Of a stretch of DNA of 64,000 bases, positions 8,668 to 17,755 are shown one piece after another. The position numbers were made by a program, and so were the translations under genes. The notes below the pieces were generated by a model, which was not told where the DNA came from, did no database searches, and saw nothing but the letters and a program-made list of their open reading frames with translations. Source of the stretch: Agromyces soli (lineage in GTDB: Bacteria > Actinomycetota > Actinomycetes > Actinomycetales > Microbacteriaceae); assembly GCF_022811605.1 (NCBI RefSeq), contig NZ_CP094533.1, positions 3,410,001 through 3,474,000 on the forward strand, given 5' to 3'. Each line of letters opens with the position of its first letter. The stretch's first letter is position 1.

Positions 8668-10134
8668 ATGCCGGCCCGACGCACGCACCTCGCCCCGTCC
8701 ACCGCGCAGAGCGAGCTCGCCGAGGCCCTCGACGCGCTGCGCACGGAGCTCGAGCTGCCCGGCGAGTTCTCCCCCGAGGTGCTCGCGGAGGCCGATGCGG
8801 CGCGCCCCGCCGACCCCGTGCCCGCACGCGACCTCCGCGAGCTGGCGTTCGTCACGCTCGATCCGGCCGGGGCGCGCGATCTCGATCAGGCGTTCCTGAT
8901 CGAGCCGCGGAGGCGCGGCGGATGGCTCGTCCGCTACGCGATCGCCGATGTGCCGTCGTTCGTCCGCCCGGGCGGCGCGGTCGATGCCGAAGCCCGCCGC
9001 CGCGGGCAGAGCCTGTACGCGGCCGACGGCATGATCCCGCTGCATCCGCCCGTCATCGGGGTGGACCGCGCGTCGCTCCTGCCCGGCGAGGACCGCACCG
9101 CCTACGTCTGGTCCTTCGAGCTCGACGGGCAGGGCGAGGTCCTGCGCACCGGTCTCGAGCGCGCGCTCGTCCGTTCACGGGCGCAGCTCGACTACGAGTC
9201 GGCGCAGCGCGCCGTCGACGCCGGCGAGCACGCCGGCCCGCTCGCCGAACTGCCCGCCTTCGGAGCGGCCAGGCTCGAGCAGGAACGGCTGCGCGGCGGC
9301 GCGAGCCTCGACCTGCCGGACGAGGAGGTCGTCAGGGACGAGCAGGGCGGCTACCGCATCGAGCGGCGACTGCCCCTGCCGGTGGAGACCTGGAACGCGC
9401 AGCTCTCGATCATGACGGGCATCGCGGCCGCCCGGCTCATGCTCGACGGCGGCGTCGGGGTGCTGCGGACCATGCCGCCGCCGGACGCCGAGGCGATCGC
9501 GGCGTTCCGCATCCGGACGGCGGCGCTCGGGCTGCCCTGGCCGGAGCGGCTCGCCTACGGCGAGTACTTGCGCAGCCTCGACCGCCGCGACCCGCGCACC
9601 GGACCGGTGCTGCGCGCCGCCGCCTCGCTGTTCCGCGGCGCCGGCTACGAGGTGTTCGACGGCACTCCGCCCGCCGATCCCGGGCAGGCCGCGATCGCCG
9701 CGCCGTACGCGCACGTCACGGCGCCGATCCGCCGGCTCGTCGACCGCTGGGGGCTCGTCGCGAGCCTCGCGATCGCCGAGGGCCGTCCGGTGCCGACGTG
9801 GCTCCGTGAGAGCCTGCCCGAGCTGCCGCCCCTCATGCAAGCCTCCGCCGCTCGCGCGGGCCGGCTCGAGCAGGCGACCCTCGACCGGGTCGAGGCGGCG
9901 CTCCTCGCCGACCGGGTCGGCGAGGTTTTCGAGGCGACCGTCGTCGAGGTGCGCGGCGAGGACCGCCTCGTCGTGCAACTGGACGAGCCGGCGGTCACCG
10001 CGAACTGCCGGGCACCGGCCGGCCGGCCGATGCCTGGAGCCGGCGAGCGGATGCCGATCGTGCTGGAGCACGCCGACATCCGCTCCGGCTCGGTCGGGTT
10101 CAGGCCCGGCGGCGGCGCAGCGCTGCCGTCGTGA
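8668..10134 (+). CDS. RNB-domain (RNase II/R family) ribonuclease
   Basis: A 488-residue predicted 3'-5' exoribonuclease. The RNB catalytic signature is FVTLDPAGARDLDQAF, with the clustered Asp residues that bind magnesium, followed by RYAIADVPSFV and YVWSFELD. The later ITAPIRR-type motif appears as VTAPIRRLVDRW. The protein is shorter than RNase R and has no clear cold-shock domains at the N-terminus, a form common in actinobacteria. It is transcribed divergently from proS. Its last 35 bases overlap the 3' end of the convergent surface-protein gene. Confidence 0.88.
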   Translation: MPARRTHLAPSTAQSELAEALDALRTELELPGEFSPEVLAEADAARPADPVPARDLRELAFVTLDPAGARDLDQAFLIEPRRRGGWLVRYAIADVPSFVRPGGAVDAEARRRGQSLYAADGMIPLHPPVIGVDRASLLPGEDRTAYVWSFELDGQGEVLRTGLERALVRSRAQLDYESAQRAVDAGEHAGPLAELPAFGAARLEQERLRGGASLDLPDEEVVRDEQGGYRIERRLPLPVETWNAQLSIMTGIAAARLMLDGGVGVLRTMPPPDAEAIAAFRIRTAALGLPWPERLAYGEYLRSLDRRDPRTGPVLRAAASLFRGAGYEVFDGTPPADPGQAAIAAPYAHVTAPIRRLVDRWGLVASLAIAEGRPVPTWLRESLPELPPLMQASAARAGRLEQATLDRVEAALLADRVGEVFEATVVEVRGEDRLVVQLDEPAVTANCRAPAGRPMPGAGERMPIVLEHADIRSGSVGFRPGGGAALPS

Positions 10135-11623
10135 CGAGCCCGATCCCCGCGAACGCGAGCAGCGCGGCGGCGAGCAGGCCACCGGCCGGCTCGGCGCCGG
10201 TCGAGGCGAGCTCGTCGGCGGAGACCGCGGCGACCTCCACCTCCGCCGCCGGGACCGCGACGGGCGCGGCCGGCACGACGACCGGAGCGGGCACCGGCAC
10301 CGGTTCGGGCTCCTCACCCTCGTTCGGGAAGATCGGCGCACCGCCGACCTTGCCGAAGGCGAAGATGAAGGTGTTCGGCGTGCCGCCGCTCGGATCGCTG
10401 CTCGTCTGGCCGAAGGAGTAGGCCTCGGCGCCGACCGCGGCGAGCGCGGCCCGCGCCTCCGCTTCGCTCGCCGCCGCCCCGTAGAAGATCACGAAGCTGA
10501 GCGAGCCGCCGGGACCGAGCGGACCGAAGGCGAAGTCGAACAGCGCTCCGTGATCGGCGGGGCCGTCATCGACGGCGTTGCCCTCGAAGCGGATCGAGCT
10601 GGGCCCGGCCAACGGGTTCGGGCTCGCGAAGCCGTCGTCGCTCGAGTACGCGAGAGCGCTCGCCGAGCCGCCGTCGATCGTGACGAACTCGCTGAACGCC
10701 GTCGGCTCGATGTCCCAGTCCATGACGCGCCGGTACTTCACGGTGGCGATGGTCTCCCCCGTCAAGTTCTCGATGGTCACGTTCACCTGGTAGAGGTTCT
10801 TCGTGGCGGTCGAGGGCACGTACTGATGGGTGACCCGGAACACGGGGCGGGCCTCCGCGTCCTGGATCACGACGACCGAGGTCGCCGTCGAGGCGGTGTG
10901 CGTGAAGGACTCGAGCACGAGGTTCGTGCCGCCCGGCCCCTCGGTGTCGAGGTTCGCCCCGCCCCAGACCCCGCTCGCCGGATCCGCGACGCCCCAGCCT
11001 TCGCAGAGGCATCCGGGCGAGGTGGCGTCGTTGTTGGTGGGCAGGTAGTCGAGCCCGGCGTCCCCTGGGCCGGCCTTCGAACCGGCGGCGTTCGAGGTGT
11101 TGAGCTCGCCCGTCGGGTTCACGGCGAGCAGGATCGTGCCGTTGTCGATGCAGACGGCCGGATAGCAGGGGTCGCCCGGCGCGGGGGCGGCGAGCGGTGC
11201 TGCGGCGGCCTTCGTTCCCGTCGCCGCCGGCGTGCTCGCGCCCGGGAACAGCGTCACGGTCGGCTCCGCCACAGGATCGGCGAGGGACTCCTCGGCGGTG
11301 GTGCCCGGCTCGGCGACGACGACCGCGGGCGGCGCGGGCGCCGGTTCGGGCGCTGCGGCGGGCTCGTATTCCGGTGCGGGAGCGGTCTCGGCTGGGGGTT
11401 CCGGCTCGGCTGCGGGTGCGGGATCGGCGGGCGCGGGGGCGGGGTCGGGCGCCGGCTCGGCGGGCGCCGGATCGGCGGGGGCCGTGACGGCCGCGGGGTC
11501 GGCCGGTGCCGGCTCCTCGGCCTGCGCCGCGAGCGGCGCGATCAGGAGGCTCAGCGCGGCGAGCGCGGCACCGGCACCGAGGCCGACGCCGAGCCGCGCG
11601 CGAGCGCGCGTTCGGATGGACAT
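10100..11623 (-). CDS. Secreted LAxTG-type cell-wall-anchored protein
   Basis: A 507-residue export substrate. It has a signal peptide (hydrophobic stretch ending in PLAAQAEEP) and a long Pro/Ala/Glu/Asp-rich region (about residues 35-140). A folded domain follows, with CYPAVCID, CLCEGW, RVMDWDIEPTAF and SFVIFYGA. At the C-terminus are LASTGAEP, a hydrophobic helix and RRRRA, the layout of a sortase substrate (LAxTG suits class E sortases). No sortase is in the window. The folded domain is not one I can name. It overlaps the end of the RNB gene by 35 bases and lies downstream of ispG, separated by a terminator. Confidence 0.75.
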   Translation of the reverse strand: MSIRTRARARLGVGLGAGAALAALSLLIAPLAAQAEEPAPADPAAVTAPADPAPAEPAPDPAPAPADPAPAAEPEPPAETAPAPEYEPAAAPEPAPAPPAVVVAEPGTTAEESLADPVAEPTVTLFPGASTPAATGTKAAAAPLAAPAPGDPCYPAVCIDNGTILLAVNPTGELNTSNAAGSKAGPGDAGLDYLPTNNDATSPGCLCEGWGVADPASGVWGGANLDTEGPGGTNLVLESFTHTASTATSVVVIQDAEARPVFRVTHQYVPSTATKNLYQVNVTIENLTGETIATVKYRRVMDWDIEPTAFSEFVTIDGGSASALAYSSDDGFASPNPLAGPSSIRFEGNAVDDGPADHGALFDFAFGPLGPGGSLSFVIFYGAAASEAEARAALAAVGAEAYSFGQTSSDPSGGTPNTFIFAFGKVGGAPIFPNEGEEPEPVPVPAPVVVPAAPVAVPAAEVEVAAVSADELASTGAEPAGGLLAAALLAFAGIGLVTTAALRRRRA

Positions 11624-11800
11624 GGGTATCGCTCCATTCGTGCAGCCGCCCGGGCGGGCGGCAATCGGGTTCGGCGATTCCCGGAACGGGGCGGAGGCGG
11701 TACCGGCGCGGCGTCCCGGTTCACGCCATCACGGTACTAATCTGTGAGGTTTTCTCAGATCAGGGAGTGCCCCGATTCTCCACCCCTGGCGCACACGGAG

Positions 11801-11834
11801 CGACCCCCAGCTCGGGGCACCCGAGTGGGGGTCG
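11801..11834 (-). terminator. Terminator of ispG
   Basis: CGACCCCCA-G-CTCGG pairs with CCGAGTGGGGGTCG, a 14-bp stem with one bulge, 19 bases after the ispG stop codon and before the surface-protein gene. Confidence 0.7.
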
Positions 11835-11852
11835 TTCGACGCGGAGCGCGGA

Positions 11853-13004
11853 TCAGACGGTGACGACCGTCGGGGCGCCCGTCGGGGCATCCCCGCCCAT
11901 CTCCTCGGCGATGCGCTGCGCCTCGGCGATGAGGGTCTGCACGATCTCCGCCTCGGGCACCGTCTTGATCACCTCGCCCTTGACGAAGATCTGGCCCTTG
12001 CCGTTGCCGCTCGCGACGCCGAGGTCGGCCTCCCGAGCCTCGCCGGGGCCGTTCACGACGCAGCCCATCACGGCGACGCGAAGGGGGACGGTGACGTCCT
12101 TGAGCCCCTCGGTGACATCGTTCGCGAGGGTGTAGACGTCGACCTGCGCCCGCCCGCACGACGGGCAGGAGACGATCTCCAGCTTGCGCTCGCGGAGGTT
12201 CAGCGACTGCAGAATCTGCAGGCCCACCTTGACCTCCTCGACCGGCGGGGCCGAGAGGGAGACGCGGATGGTGTCGCCGATGCCCTCGCCGAGGAGGATG
12301 CCGAAGGCCGTCGCGCTCTTGATGGTGCCCTGGAACGCCGGCCCCGCCTCGGTCACGCCGAGGTGCAGCGGCCAGTCGCCGCGCTCGGCGAGCAGCCGGT
12401 ACGCCTTCACCATGACGATGGGGTCGTTGTGCTTCACGGAGATCTTGAAGTCGTGGAAGTCGTGCTCCTCGAAGAGCGAGGCCTCCCACACCGCCGACTC
12501 GACGAGCGCCTCGGGCGTCGCCTTGCCGTACTTCTCGAGCAGCCGCGGGTCGAGCGACCCCGCGTTCACGCCGATGCGGAGCGAGACGCCGGCGGCTTTC
12601 GCCGCGGCCGCGATCTCGCCGACCCGGTCGTCGAACTTGCGGATGTTGCCGGGGTTCACCCGCACCGCGGCGCAGCCGGCGTCGATCGCGGCGAACACGT
12701 AGTTCGGCTGGAAGTGGATGTCCGCGATCACGGGGATCTGGCTCTTCTTCGCGATGATCGGCAGCGCCTCGGCGTCGTCGCGGCTCGGCACCGCGACGCG
12801 CACGATGTCGCAGCCGGAGGCGGTGAGCTCGGCGATCTGCTGCAGCGTCGCGTTGATGTTCGTGGTGGGCGTCGTAGTCATCGACTGCACGCTCACCGGG
12901 GCGTTGCCGCCGACGAGCACCTTGCCCACCTTGATCTGGCGGGACTTGCGTCGCGCGGCCAGGACTTCGGGGACCTTCGGCATTCCGAGATTCACTGCAG
13001 GCAC
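11853..13004 (-). CDS. ispG: 4-hydroxy-3-methylbut-2-en-1-yl diphosphate synthase
   Basis: Penultimate enzyme of the non-mevalonate isoprenoid pathway; it reduces MEcPP to HMBPP with an iron-sulfur cluster. The 383-residue protein has [14 protein letters not shown] near the N-terminus and [10 protein letters not shown]. The cluster cysteines are in [10 protein letters not shown] and [12 protein letters not shown]. The GTG start at 13004 fits a TAGACT element 7 bases upstream, again leaderless. In many actinobacteria ispG directly follows dxr and a site-2 protease gene; here those lie about 8.5 kb away. Confidence 0.97.
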   Translation of the reverse strand: MPAVNLGMPKVPEVLAARRKSRQIKVGKVLVGGNAPVSVQSMTTTPTTNINATLQQIAELTASGCDIVRVAVPSRDDAEALPIIAKKSQIPVIADIHFQPNYVFAAIDAGCAAVRVNPGNIRKFDDRVGEIAAAAKAAGVSLRIGVNAGSLDPRLLEKYGKATPEALVESAVWEASLFEEHDFHDFKISVKHNDPIVMVKAYRLLAERGDWPLHLGVTEAGPAFQGTIKSATAFGILLGEGIGDTIRVSLSAPPVEEVKVGLQILQSLNLRERKLEIVSCPSCGRAQVDVYTLANDVTEGLKDVTVPLRVAVMGCVVNGPGEAREADLGVASGNGKGQIFVKGEVIKTVPEAEIVQTLIAEAQRIAEEMGGDAPTGAPTVVTV

Positions 13005-13011
13005 GTCTTGC

Positions 13012-13017
13012 AGTCTA
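13012..13017 (-). promoter_or_regulatory. -10 element of ispG, leaderless
   Basis: TAGACT on the minus strand, 7 bases before the GTG start; identical to the proS element. It gives ispG its own promoter although a same-strand gene lies upstream. Confidence 0.55.
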
Positions 13018-13078
13018 GTTCCGCCCGGCTGGGTCGCGGCCGAGCGCAGCGAACTCCCGAGGCGTCACGGTCGTCGCG

Positions 13079-13780
13079 CTAGGCGCAGCCCTCCGCCTCC
13101 ATCTCGGGGGCGCCGATCCAGCGCACGGTGCCGTCCTCCTCGTCCTCCGTCGCGACGACGTTCACGCGATCCGCTCGATCGTCGGGCACCTCGATCGTCT
13201 CCGCCTCGATCGAGGTGCCGACGCAGACCCAGAGCTCCGGGTCGAACGACGGCCGCTCGGCGAGCGCCGACCAGGCTTCGCCCGCCTGCGAACCGTCGTG
13301 CGCGCGGAGCGCGATCCCCTCGGCGGCCGGGCCGTCGAAGTAGACCGCGAAGCGGGGCCAGACGAGCCAGTCGTAGCCGTCGCGCTGCCGGCGTTCCTCG
13401 TCGTAGAACCGCTCGTCCAGGACGAAGTCGCCCCACGCGTGGAAGATGCCGTCCGGCCGGTGATTGCCGCCGTCGTACTCCTCGTCGACCGGCGGCCGGC
13501 CGAAGAGCTCGGTGAGCGTCGCCACCGCGGCCGCCGGCTCCGACATGTAGTCGAGCGTCTCGACGACCTCCTCGCCCGCGCGGAGTTCGAGCACGGTCGG
13601 CCGCACGACGAGCGCGTCGACGGAGGCGAGCGGGTCCGCGCTCGGCGTCGGCGTCGGTGTCTCGACCGGCGTCGCCGGAGGGCTCGGGGCACGAGTGGGC
13701 GCCGGCTCCGCCGCGCACCCCGTCAGCACGAGCGCCGCCGCGACGACGACCCCGATGATCCCCACGCGCGTCCGGCGCAT
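13079..13780 (-). CDS. Putative lipoprotein of unknown function
   Basis: I do not recognise the family. The 233-residue product begins MRRTRVGIIGVVVAAALVLT followed by GCAAEP, a signal peptide with the lipobox LTGC. A Pro/Thr-rich linker (PSPPATPVETPTPTPSADP) precedes an acidic globular domain rich in Trp and Tyr (GDFVLDERFYDEE, YDWLVWPRFAVYF). It should be anchored to the outer face of the membrane. An in-frame ATG at 13804 would add eight residues. It sits between the BrkB gene and ispG on the same strand. Confidence 0.7.
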   Translation of the reverse strand: MRRTRVGIIGVVVAAALVLTGCAAEPAPTRAPSPPATPVETPTPTPSADPLASVDALVVRPTVLELRAGEEVVETLDYMSEPAAAVATLTELFGRPPVDEEYDGGNHRPDGIFHAWGDFVLDERFYDEERRQRDGYDWLVWPRFAVYFDGPAAEGIALRAHDGSQAGEAWSALAERPSFDPELWVCVGTSIEAETIEVPDDRADRVNVVATEDEEDGTVRWIGAPEMEAEGCA

Positions 13781-13880
13781 CCCCCACCATGCCTCTCCGG
13801 GCATCCCCCGCCCGTCGATCACATTCTGCTGGACGCATTCATTCCTGGACAGCGACCGGAGAGCACGATCCGGTAACGGC

Positions 13881-14873
13881 TCACGGAGCGTCTCGTCGCA
13901 GCCGCCGCGCCCGTTCCCGCTCGGCGGCGATCCGCTCGGCGTTGCGCGCGATCCGACTCGTGTCGCGCGGCTCCAGGAGGATGCGATCCTCGGCGTGAGC
14001 GCCAGCCTGCAGTTCCCGTGCGCGCTCGAGCTCGGCATCGAACGCGGCACCGATCAACAGACCGCCGTTCACCAGCCACAGCCACACCAGGAAGACCACG
14101 GCTCCGGCAAGCGAACCGTAGACCCGGTCGTAGTCGGCGAACGCCGTGAGGTACCAGGCGAAGGCCGCCGAGGCCCCCGCGACCACCACGATCGCCACGA
14201 CGGCGCCGACGCTCAGCCAGCGGAACCTCGGCTGCCGAATGTTCGGCGTCGCCCGGTACAGCAGCGCGATCAGGCAGACGAGCACCGCGAACATGAGGGG
14301 CCAGCGCACGATCGCCCAGGTGAGCTGGACCGCTTCGCCCGCGCCGAGCTGCTCGGCGACCGCCGTGGCGATCCCGCCGCCGAGCAGGAGCAGCAGCACG
14401 ATGACGGAGACGAGGGCCAGGAACCCCGCCGTGACGAGCAGTTGCACCCCGCGCAGCTTCCAGATCGGCCGCCCCTCCTCGACGCCGTAGACGTCGTTCA
14501 TGGCCCGACCGAAGGCCGTGACGTACGCGGAGGCGGTCCAGAGCGCGACGACCGCGCCGGTGACCACGCCGAGCGTCGCCGCCGGCGAGACCGCGAACTC
14601 GCCGAGCCGTTCCCTGAGGAAGGCGACCGTCTCGCGCGGCAGCACATCGCCCGCCAGATCGATCGCCGCGCCGAGCGCGCGTCCCTCCTGGCCGGCGAGC
14701 GCGAGGATCGACGCGGTCACGAGCACCGCGGGGAAGAGCGCGAGCACGCTGAAGAAGGCGAGCGCGGCGGCGCGGTCGATGCCGTTGCCCTCGAAGAAGG
14801 TGCGGGCCGTGCGGCGGGCGGCGACCCACCACGCGGCGCGGCTCAGCTGTACGGGCGATGCTGGGCGTTCCAC
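13881..14873 (-). CDS. YihY/BrkB-family inner membrane protein
   Basis: A 330-residue polytopic membrane protein of the YihY/virulence factor BrkB family. Family landmarks are GIDRAAALAFFSVLALFPA, TASAYVTAFGRAMNDVYGV and the late pair DYDRVYGSLAGAVVFLVWLW and NGGLLIGAAFDAELERAR, with about six membrane spans. Its function is unproven despite the historic label of ribonuclease BN. The GTG start at 14873 is inferred from homology and from CAGAAT 6 bases upstream; the frame runs further up but only antisense to scoB. The C-terminal tail is basic. Confidence 0.85.
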   Translation of the reverse strand: MERPASPVQLSRAAWWVAARRTARTFFEGNGIDRAAALAFFSVLALFPAVLVTASILALAGQEGRALGAAIDLAGDVLPRETVAFLRERLGEFAVSPAATLGVVTGAVVALWTASAYVTAFGRAMNDVYGVEEGRPIWKLRGVQLLVTAGFLALVSVIVLLLLLGGGIATAVAEQLGAGEAVQLTWAIVRWPLMFAVLVCLIALLYRATPNIRQPRFRWLSVGAVVAIVVVAGASAAFAWYLTAFADYDRVYGSLAGAVVFLVWLWLVNGGLLIGAAFDAELERARELQAGAHAEDRILLEPRDTSRIARNAERIAAERERARRLRRDAP

Positions 14874-14935
14874 CCTGCGATTCTGGCGGAACCCGGCGGG
14901 ATGCCGCAGCCCCTTCCGTCGGCACCGGATCCGCG

Positions 14936-15580
14936 CTAGTGCGCGACGGCGCTGACGTCGAGCGGCGGCTCCGTCGCGGCGACGACCTCCTCGGCAGTGA
15001 CCCCCGGCGCGAGCTCCACGAGCCGCAGCCCATCGGGCGTGACGTCGATCACAGCGAGGTCGCTGATGATCCGATCGACGACGCCGCGCCCGGTGAGCGG
15101 CAGCGAGCATTCGCGCACGATCTTCGGCGAGCCGTCCTTCGCGACGTGCTCCATGAGCACGATCCGGCGACGGGCGCCGTGCACGAGATCCATCGCGCCG
15201 CCAGGCCCCTTCACCATCTTGCCGGGGATCATCCAGTTCGCGAGGTCGCCCGTCGCGGACACCTGCATCGCGCCGAGGATCGCGGCGTCGACCTTGCCGC
15301 CGCGGATCATGCCGAAGCTCGTCGCCGAGTCGAAGAACGCGGCGCCGGGCAGCACCGTCACCGTCTCCTTGCCCGCGTTGATGAGGTCCGGGTCGACCTC
15401 GTCCTCGCGCGGGTACGGGCCGACGCCGAGGATCCCGTTCTCGGACTGCAGGACCACGGTGACCCCGTCGGGCACGTAGTTCGGCACCAGGGTCGGCAGC
15501 CCGATGCCGAGGTTCACGTACGAGCCGTCGGCGAGCTCCCGCGCGGCCCTGGCCGCCATCTCCAGCCTGCTGAGCGCCAT
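14936..15580 (-). CDS. scoB: CoA-transferase subunit B (3-oxoacid CoA-transferase)
   Basis: Beta subunit of a succinyl-CoA:3-ketoacid-type CoA-transferase, which activates acetoacetate with CoA taken from succinyl-CoA. The 214-residue protein carries [16 protein letters not shown] and the catalytic glutamate motif [26 protein letters not shown] is typical of the family. It follows scoA by one base. It ends 63 bases before the BrkB start. With scoA and the divergent thiolase it makes a complete acetoacetate-to-acetyl-CoA route; a related substrate such as 3-oxoadipate cannot be excluded from sequence alone. Confidence 0.9.
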   Translation of the reverse strand: MALSRLEMAARAARELADGSYVNLGIGLPTLVPNYVPDGVTVVLQSENGILGVGPYPREDEVDPDLINAGKETVTVLPGAAFFDSATSFGMIRGGKVDAAILGAMQVSATGDLANWMIPGKMVKGPGGAMDLVHGARRRIVLMEHVAKDGSPKIVRECSLPLTGRGVVDRIISDLAVIDVTPDGLRLVELAPGVTAEEVVAATEPPLDVSAVAH

Positions 15581-15581
15581 C

Positions 15582-16355
15582 TCAGTGCTCCTCTCGCACG
15601 GTGCGCCGTTCGATGCGCTTCTCGACGTCGGGGCCCACCTCGACGACGCGGTCCACGAAGATCCCCGGCAGGTGCACCGCGTCCGGGTCGATCTCGCCGG
15701 GCTCGACGAGCTCCTCGACCTCGGCGATGCAGATCCGCCCGGCCATCGCGGCGAGCGGCGAGAAGTTGCGCGCCGACTTGTCGAACACGAGGTTGCCGTG
15801 CCGGTCGCCCCGCTTCGCGTGCACGAGCGCGAAGTCCGTGGTGATGGCCTCCTCGAGCACGAAATCGCGCAGCTCGCCGCGGACGTCGAAGCGTTGCACC
15901 GGCTTCGGGGCGGAGGCCACGGCGATCCCCCCGTCCGCGGAGTACCGCTGCGGCAGCCCGCCCTCGGCGACCTGCGTGCCGACGCCAGTCTGCGTGAAGA
16001 AGGCGGCGATGCCGGCTCCCCCGGCGCGGAGCTTCTCGGCCAGCGTGCCCTGGGGGGTGAGCTCGAGCTCCAGCTCCCCCGAGAGGTACTGCCGCTCGAA
16101 CTCCTTGTTCTCGCCCACGTACGAGGACGTCATCTTGCGGATGCGCCCGGCGGCGAGCAGCACGCCGAGCCCCCAGTCGTCGACGCCGCAGTTGTTCGAC
16201 ACCACGGCGAGCTCACGCGACCCGCGTGCGAGCAGGGCGTCGATGAGCACCATCGGGATGCCGCAGAGGCCGAAGCCGCCCACGGCCAGCGAAGCGCCGT
16301 CGGGGATGTCGGCGACCGCCGCCGCGGCATCGGGCACGGTCTTGTCGAGCGTCAT
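15582..16355 (-). CDS. scoA: CoA-transferase subunit A (3-oxoacid CoA-transferase)
   Basis: Alpha subunit partner of scoB. The 257-residue protein has the glycine-rich [16 protein letters not shown] near the N-terminus, then [13 protein letters not shown] and [17 protein letters not shown]. The late [13 protein letters not shown] is also a family mark. GAGGAGG precedes the ATG. The gene is transcribed divergently from the thiolase gene across a 132-base gap that holds a 13-base palindrome, so both units may share a regulator. Confidence 0.92.
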   Translation of the reverse strand: MTLDKTVPDAAAAVADIPDGASLAVGGFGLCGIPMVLIDALLARGSRELAVVSNNCGVDDWGLGVLLAAGRIRKMTSSYVGENKEFERQYLSGELELELTPQGTLAEKLRAGGAGIAAFFTQTGVGTQVAEGGLPQRYSADGGIAVASAPKPVQRFDVRGELRDFVLEEAITTDFALVHAKRGDRHGNLVFDKSARNFSPLAAMAGRICIAEVEELVEPGEIDPDAVHLPGIFVDRVVEVGPDVEKRIERRTVREEH

Positions 16356-16410
16356 GTCGCGACCTCCTCGTCACGTCGACCGCCGGAAATCGGGCCGTCC
16401 GCCGCGATTC

Positions 16411-16423
16411 CGGTGAATCACCG
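16411..16423. promoter_or_regulatory. Palindrome in scoA-thiolase divergent region
   Basis: CGGTGAATCACCG, a perfect palindrome around a central A, next to an AT-rich stretch (GTTAAC). It lies upstream of a TAGAAT -10-like hexamer (16436-16441) facing the thiolase. It could be an operator for both units. Confidence 0.4.
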
Positions 16424-16487
16424 TTAACTGAACCGTAGAATGGTGAGGTCGCGCAAGCCCGCGCCCCGACGAAGGAGTCCACCCACC

Positions 16488-17672
16488 ATGAGCACCGAAG
16501 ACGTCGTCATCATCGCCGGCGCCCGCACCCCGTTCGCCCGCATCAACGGCAACCTCGCGAGCCGCAGCGCCGTCGAGCTCGGCACGGTCGCGATCCGCGG
16601 CGCGCTCGAGCGCGCGGGGGTCGCCCCCGACGACGTCGACGCCGTCATCATGGGCCAGGTCCTGCAGGCCGGCGCCGGGCAGAATCCCGCCCGGCAGTCC
16701 GCCGTCGCCGCGGGCATCCCGTGGAGCGTGCCGGCGACGACGCTGAACAAGGTGTGCCTCTCCGGCCTCGTCGCGATCACCGACGCGGCTCGCCTCATCC
16801 GACTGGGCGAGGCGAGCGTGGTGGTCGCCGGCGGCCAGGAGTCCATGACGAAGGCGCCGCACCTGCTCCCAGGCTCGCGTGCCGGGCACACGTACGGCAG
16901 CATCGAGCTCCTCGACCACGCCGCGCACGACGGACTCACCGACGCCTTCGACCGCGAGTCGATGGGTGCCTCCACCGAGCGGATCAACGGCCGCTACGGC
17001 ATCGGCCGCCCCGAGCAGGACGAGATCGCCGCCGCCTCGCACGTGCGGGCGGGCCGCGCCCAGGCCGAGGGCGTGTTCGACGACGAGATCGTGTCCGTCG
17101 AGATCCCGCAGCGCAAGGGCGAGCCGGTCACCGTCTCCGCCGACGAGGGCGTACGACCGGATTCCTCCGTCGAGGTGCTCGCGAAGCTGCGCCCCGCCTT
17201 CGCCGCCGAGGGCACGATCACCGCCGGCAACTCCTCGCCGCTGTCGGACGGCGCGGCGGCGGTCGTCGTCGCGAGCCGCAGCTGGGCCGAAGAGCGCGGC
17301 CTCGGCTGGCTCGCCGTGATCGGCGCCGCCGGGCAGGTCGCCGGCCCCGACAACTCGCTGCACTCCCAGCCGTCGAACGCCATCCAGGCGGCGCTCGCAC
17401 GCGCGGGGTGGACGGCCGGCGAGCTCGACCTCGTCGAGATCAACGAGGCCTTCGCCGCCGTCTCCCTGCAGTCCGCCCGCGACCTCGAGCTCGACCACGA
17501 GCGGGTGAACGTGCACGGTGGCGCCATCGCCCTCGGCCACCCGATCGGCGCCTCCGGCGCGAGGCTCGCACTGCACGCCGCGCTCGAGCTCTCGCGCCGT
17601 GGCGGTGGGCGGGCCGCGGTCGCCCTCTGCGGCGGCGGCGGTCAGGGCGAGGCGCTGCTGCTCTCCCGCTGA
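16488..17672 (+). CDS. Acetyl-CoA C-acetyltransferase (thiolase)
   Basis: A 394-residue thiolase that cleaves acetoacetyl-CoA into two acetyl-CoA or runs in reverse. All catalytic elements are visible: the nucleophilic Cys in [16 protein letters not shown], the His in [16 protein letters not shown] and the second Cys in [11 protein letters not shown]. The ATG at 16488 has GAAGGAG 11-17 bases upstream; a frame extension to 16440 has no support. The divergent scoAB genes make ketone-body use the likely role. A strong terminator follows. Confidence 0.92.
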   Translation: MSTEDVVIIAGARTPFARINGNLASRSAVELGTVAIRGALERAGVAPDDVDAVIMGQVLQAGAGQNPARQSAVAAGIPWSVPATTLNKVCLSGLVAITDAARLIRLGEASVVVAGGQESMTKAPHLLPGSRAGHTYGSIELLDHAAHDGLTDAFDRESMGASTERINGRYGIGRPEQDEIAAASHVRAGRAQAEGVFDDEIVSVEIPQRKGEPVTVSADEGVRPDSSVEVLAKLRPAFAAEGTITAGNSSPLSDGAAAVVVASRSWAEERGLGWLAVIGAAGQVAGPDNSLHSQPSNAIQAALARAGWTAGELDLVEINEAFAAVSLQSARDLELDHERVNVHGGAIALGHPIGASGARLALHAALELSRRGGGRAAVALCGGGGQGEALLLSR

Positions 17673-17689
17673 CCCTCCGAGCACCCTGA

Positions 17690-17721
17690 CAGCCCCCGGA
17701 TCGCCGCCGATCCGGGGGCTG
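17690..17721 (+). terminator. Terminator of the thiolase gene
   Basis: A perfect 14-bp stem (CAGCCCCCGGATCG / CGATCCGGGGGCTG) with a four-base loop, 17 bases after the stop codon. It separates the thiolase from the LtrA gene. Confidence 0.85.
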
Positions 17722-17743
17722 TCGCCGTTCCCGCCCACCGTGC

Positions 17744-17749
17744 GACGAT
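17744..17749 (+). promoter_or_regulatory. -10-like element of the LtrA gene
   Basis: GACGAT, 6 bases before the ATG at 17756, the same spacing as the other leaderless candidates. The first base departs from the TANNNT consensus. Confidence 0.35.
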
Positions 17750-17755
17750 GTGCGC

